NCBI GenBank assembly: GCA_023249165.1
Contig: JAHFDE010000137.1
Location: 1 to 5,512, forward strand
Direction of reading: 5' to 3'
DNA length: 5,512 nt
Source: Candidatus Methylomirabilota bacterium
GTDB lineage: Bacteria; Methylomirabilota; Methylomirabilia; Methylomirabilales; CSP1-5
The stretch's first letter is position 1. The number at the start of each line of letters is the position of its first letter. Below the pieces are notes generated by a model. That model did no database searches. It saw only the letters and a list, made by a program, of their open reading frames with translations, and was not told the origin of the DNA. Positions 5,130 through 5,512 of this stretch are shown piece by piece. Made by a program: the position numbers and the translations under genes.

Positions 5130-5248
5130 TTCTCGGTTTCCTCCTCTGATGTCTCCGCCGCGATGACCACCATCCGACGGTTCATCTTGTTGGACGGCGG
5201 ACGTCACGAAATGTTAAACGGCATGTCGATGTCAATGGAACCGTGTAG

Positions 5249-5512
5249 TTAAATCGTGGTCTCGCCCCCGTCTCGCTCTTCAGCCACCGGGAGGGTAAAG
5301 GTGAAAGTGCTGCCTTTCCCCTCACCTTCCGATTCGATCCAGGTGCGCCCCCCGTGCATCTCGACGAGGCGCCTGGTGATGACAAGACCCAGACCCGTTC
5401 CTTCGCACTGCACTCCTGGCGACCCCTCGAGTCTCATGAAGGGCTGGAACAGCTTTGGTTGATCCTCGGGCCGGATCCCGATGCCCGTGTCCTTCACGGC
5501 GACTTCGACGAA
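5249..5512 (-). CDS. Sensor histidine kinase, C-terminal ATPase part (5' end outside window)
   Basis: The frame is open to the window edge and ends at TAA 5249-5251, giving 87 residues. It shows the ATP-binding boxes of a HATPase_c domain in order: VKDTGIGIRPED (G1/D box), the F box LFQPFMRLEG, then GTGLGLVITRRLVEMHGG (G2 box) and a closing GSTFTFTLPV. The N box, the phosphoacceptor His domain and any sensor region are beyond the window. Such kinases autophosphorylate and pass phosphate to a response regulator; none is visible here. The tail EERDGGETTI after the domain is short, so there is no C-terminal receiver domain. The repeat-protein gene follows after a 119-bp gap without an obvious terminator. 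Co-transcription is possible but not shown. Confidence 0.95.
   Translation of the reverse strand, partial: FVEVAVKDTGIGIRPEDQPKLFQPFMRLEGSPGVQCEGTGLGLVITRRLVEMHGGRTWIESEGEGKGSTFTFTLPVAEERDGGETTI

Noticed and set aside
5230..5235. Minus-strand TTGACA as a promoter for the repeat-protein gene
   Set aside because: The base 17 bp downstream begins ATTTCG, a poor -10, and better -10-like words are at wrong spacing, so no promoter is called.

Overview
The window is GC-rich DNA from a Gram-negative-type bacterium: three of its proteins carry Sec signal peptides and so would pass into a periplasm. Gene content (SPFH/NfeD pair, YVTN propeller, small periplasmic Cache protein, histidine kinase) and base composition fit an environmental lineage such as Methylomirabilota/Rokubacteria, Nitrospirota or a deltaproteobacterial-type group. 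No marker gene settles this, so the taxonomy is an inference only.

Layout, left to right. At 1-216 (+) is the 3' end of a HEPN-domain protein, followed by a small basic protein (248-508, +) that may be an antitoxin-like partner. A bidirectional intrinsic terminator (545-574) separates these from a minus-strand operon of nfeD-like (1574-2002) and SPFH/stomatin-like (623-1555) genes, a classic membrane-microdomain pair. Positions 2003-2234 are non-coding and hold a perfect 7-bp inverted repeat and a degenerate 5S-rRNA-like segment. A secreted YVTN beta-propeller gene (2235-3443, -) is divergent from a small secreted single-Cache-domain protein gene (3621-4082, +); the 177-bp gap between them should hold both promoters. 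A second bidirectional terminator (4153-4180) divides the Cache gene from a minus-strand gene (4212-5129) for an unusual secreted repeat protein, with eleven His-Pro decapeptide units followed by a highly charged heptad-repeat tail. Upstream of it on the same strand is the C-terminus of a sensor histidine kinase (5249-5512, -), cut by the window edge.

The most unexplained signal is a dispersed element resembling the 3' half of 5S rRNA (helix IV with a 7-nt loop, then a GGGAGAGTAGGACGTTGCC-type strand). Two copies (about 499-541 and 4083-4148) are each fused to an A-run and an intrinsic terminator between convergent genes. They align without gaps over 40 nt at 36/40 identity, by hand count. 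A third, diverged copy (about 2176-2239) has no terminator and overlaps the stop codon of the propeller gene. All three point the same way (+). This looks like a recurrent 5S-derived 3'-end module rather than a working 5S gene.
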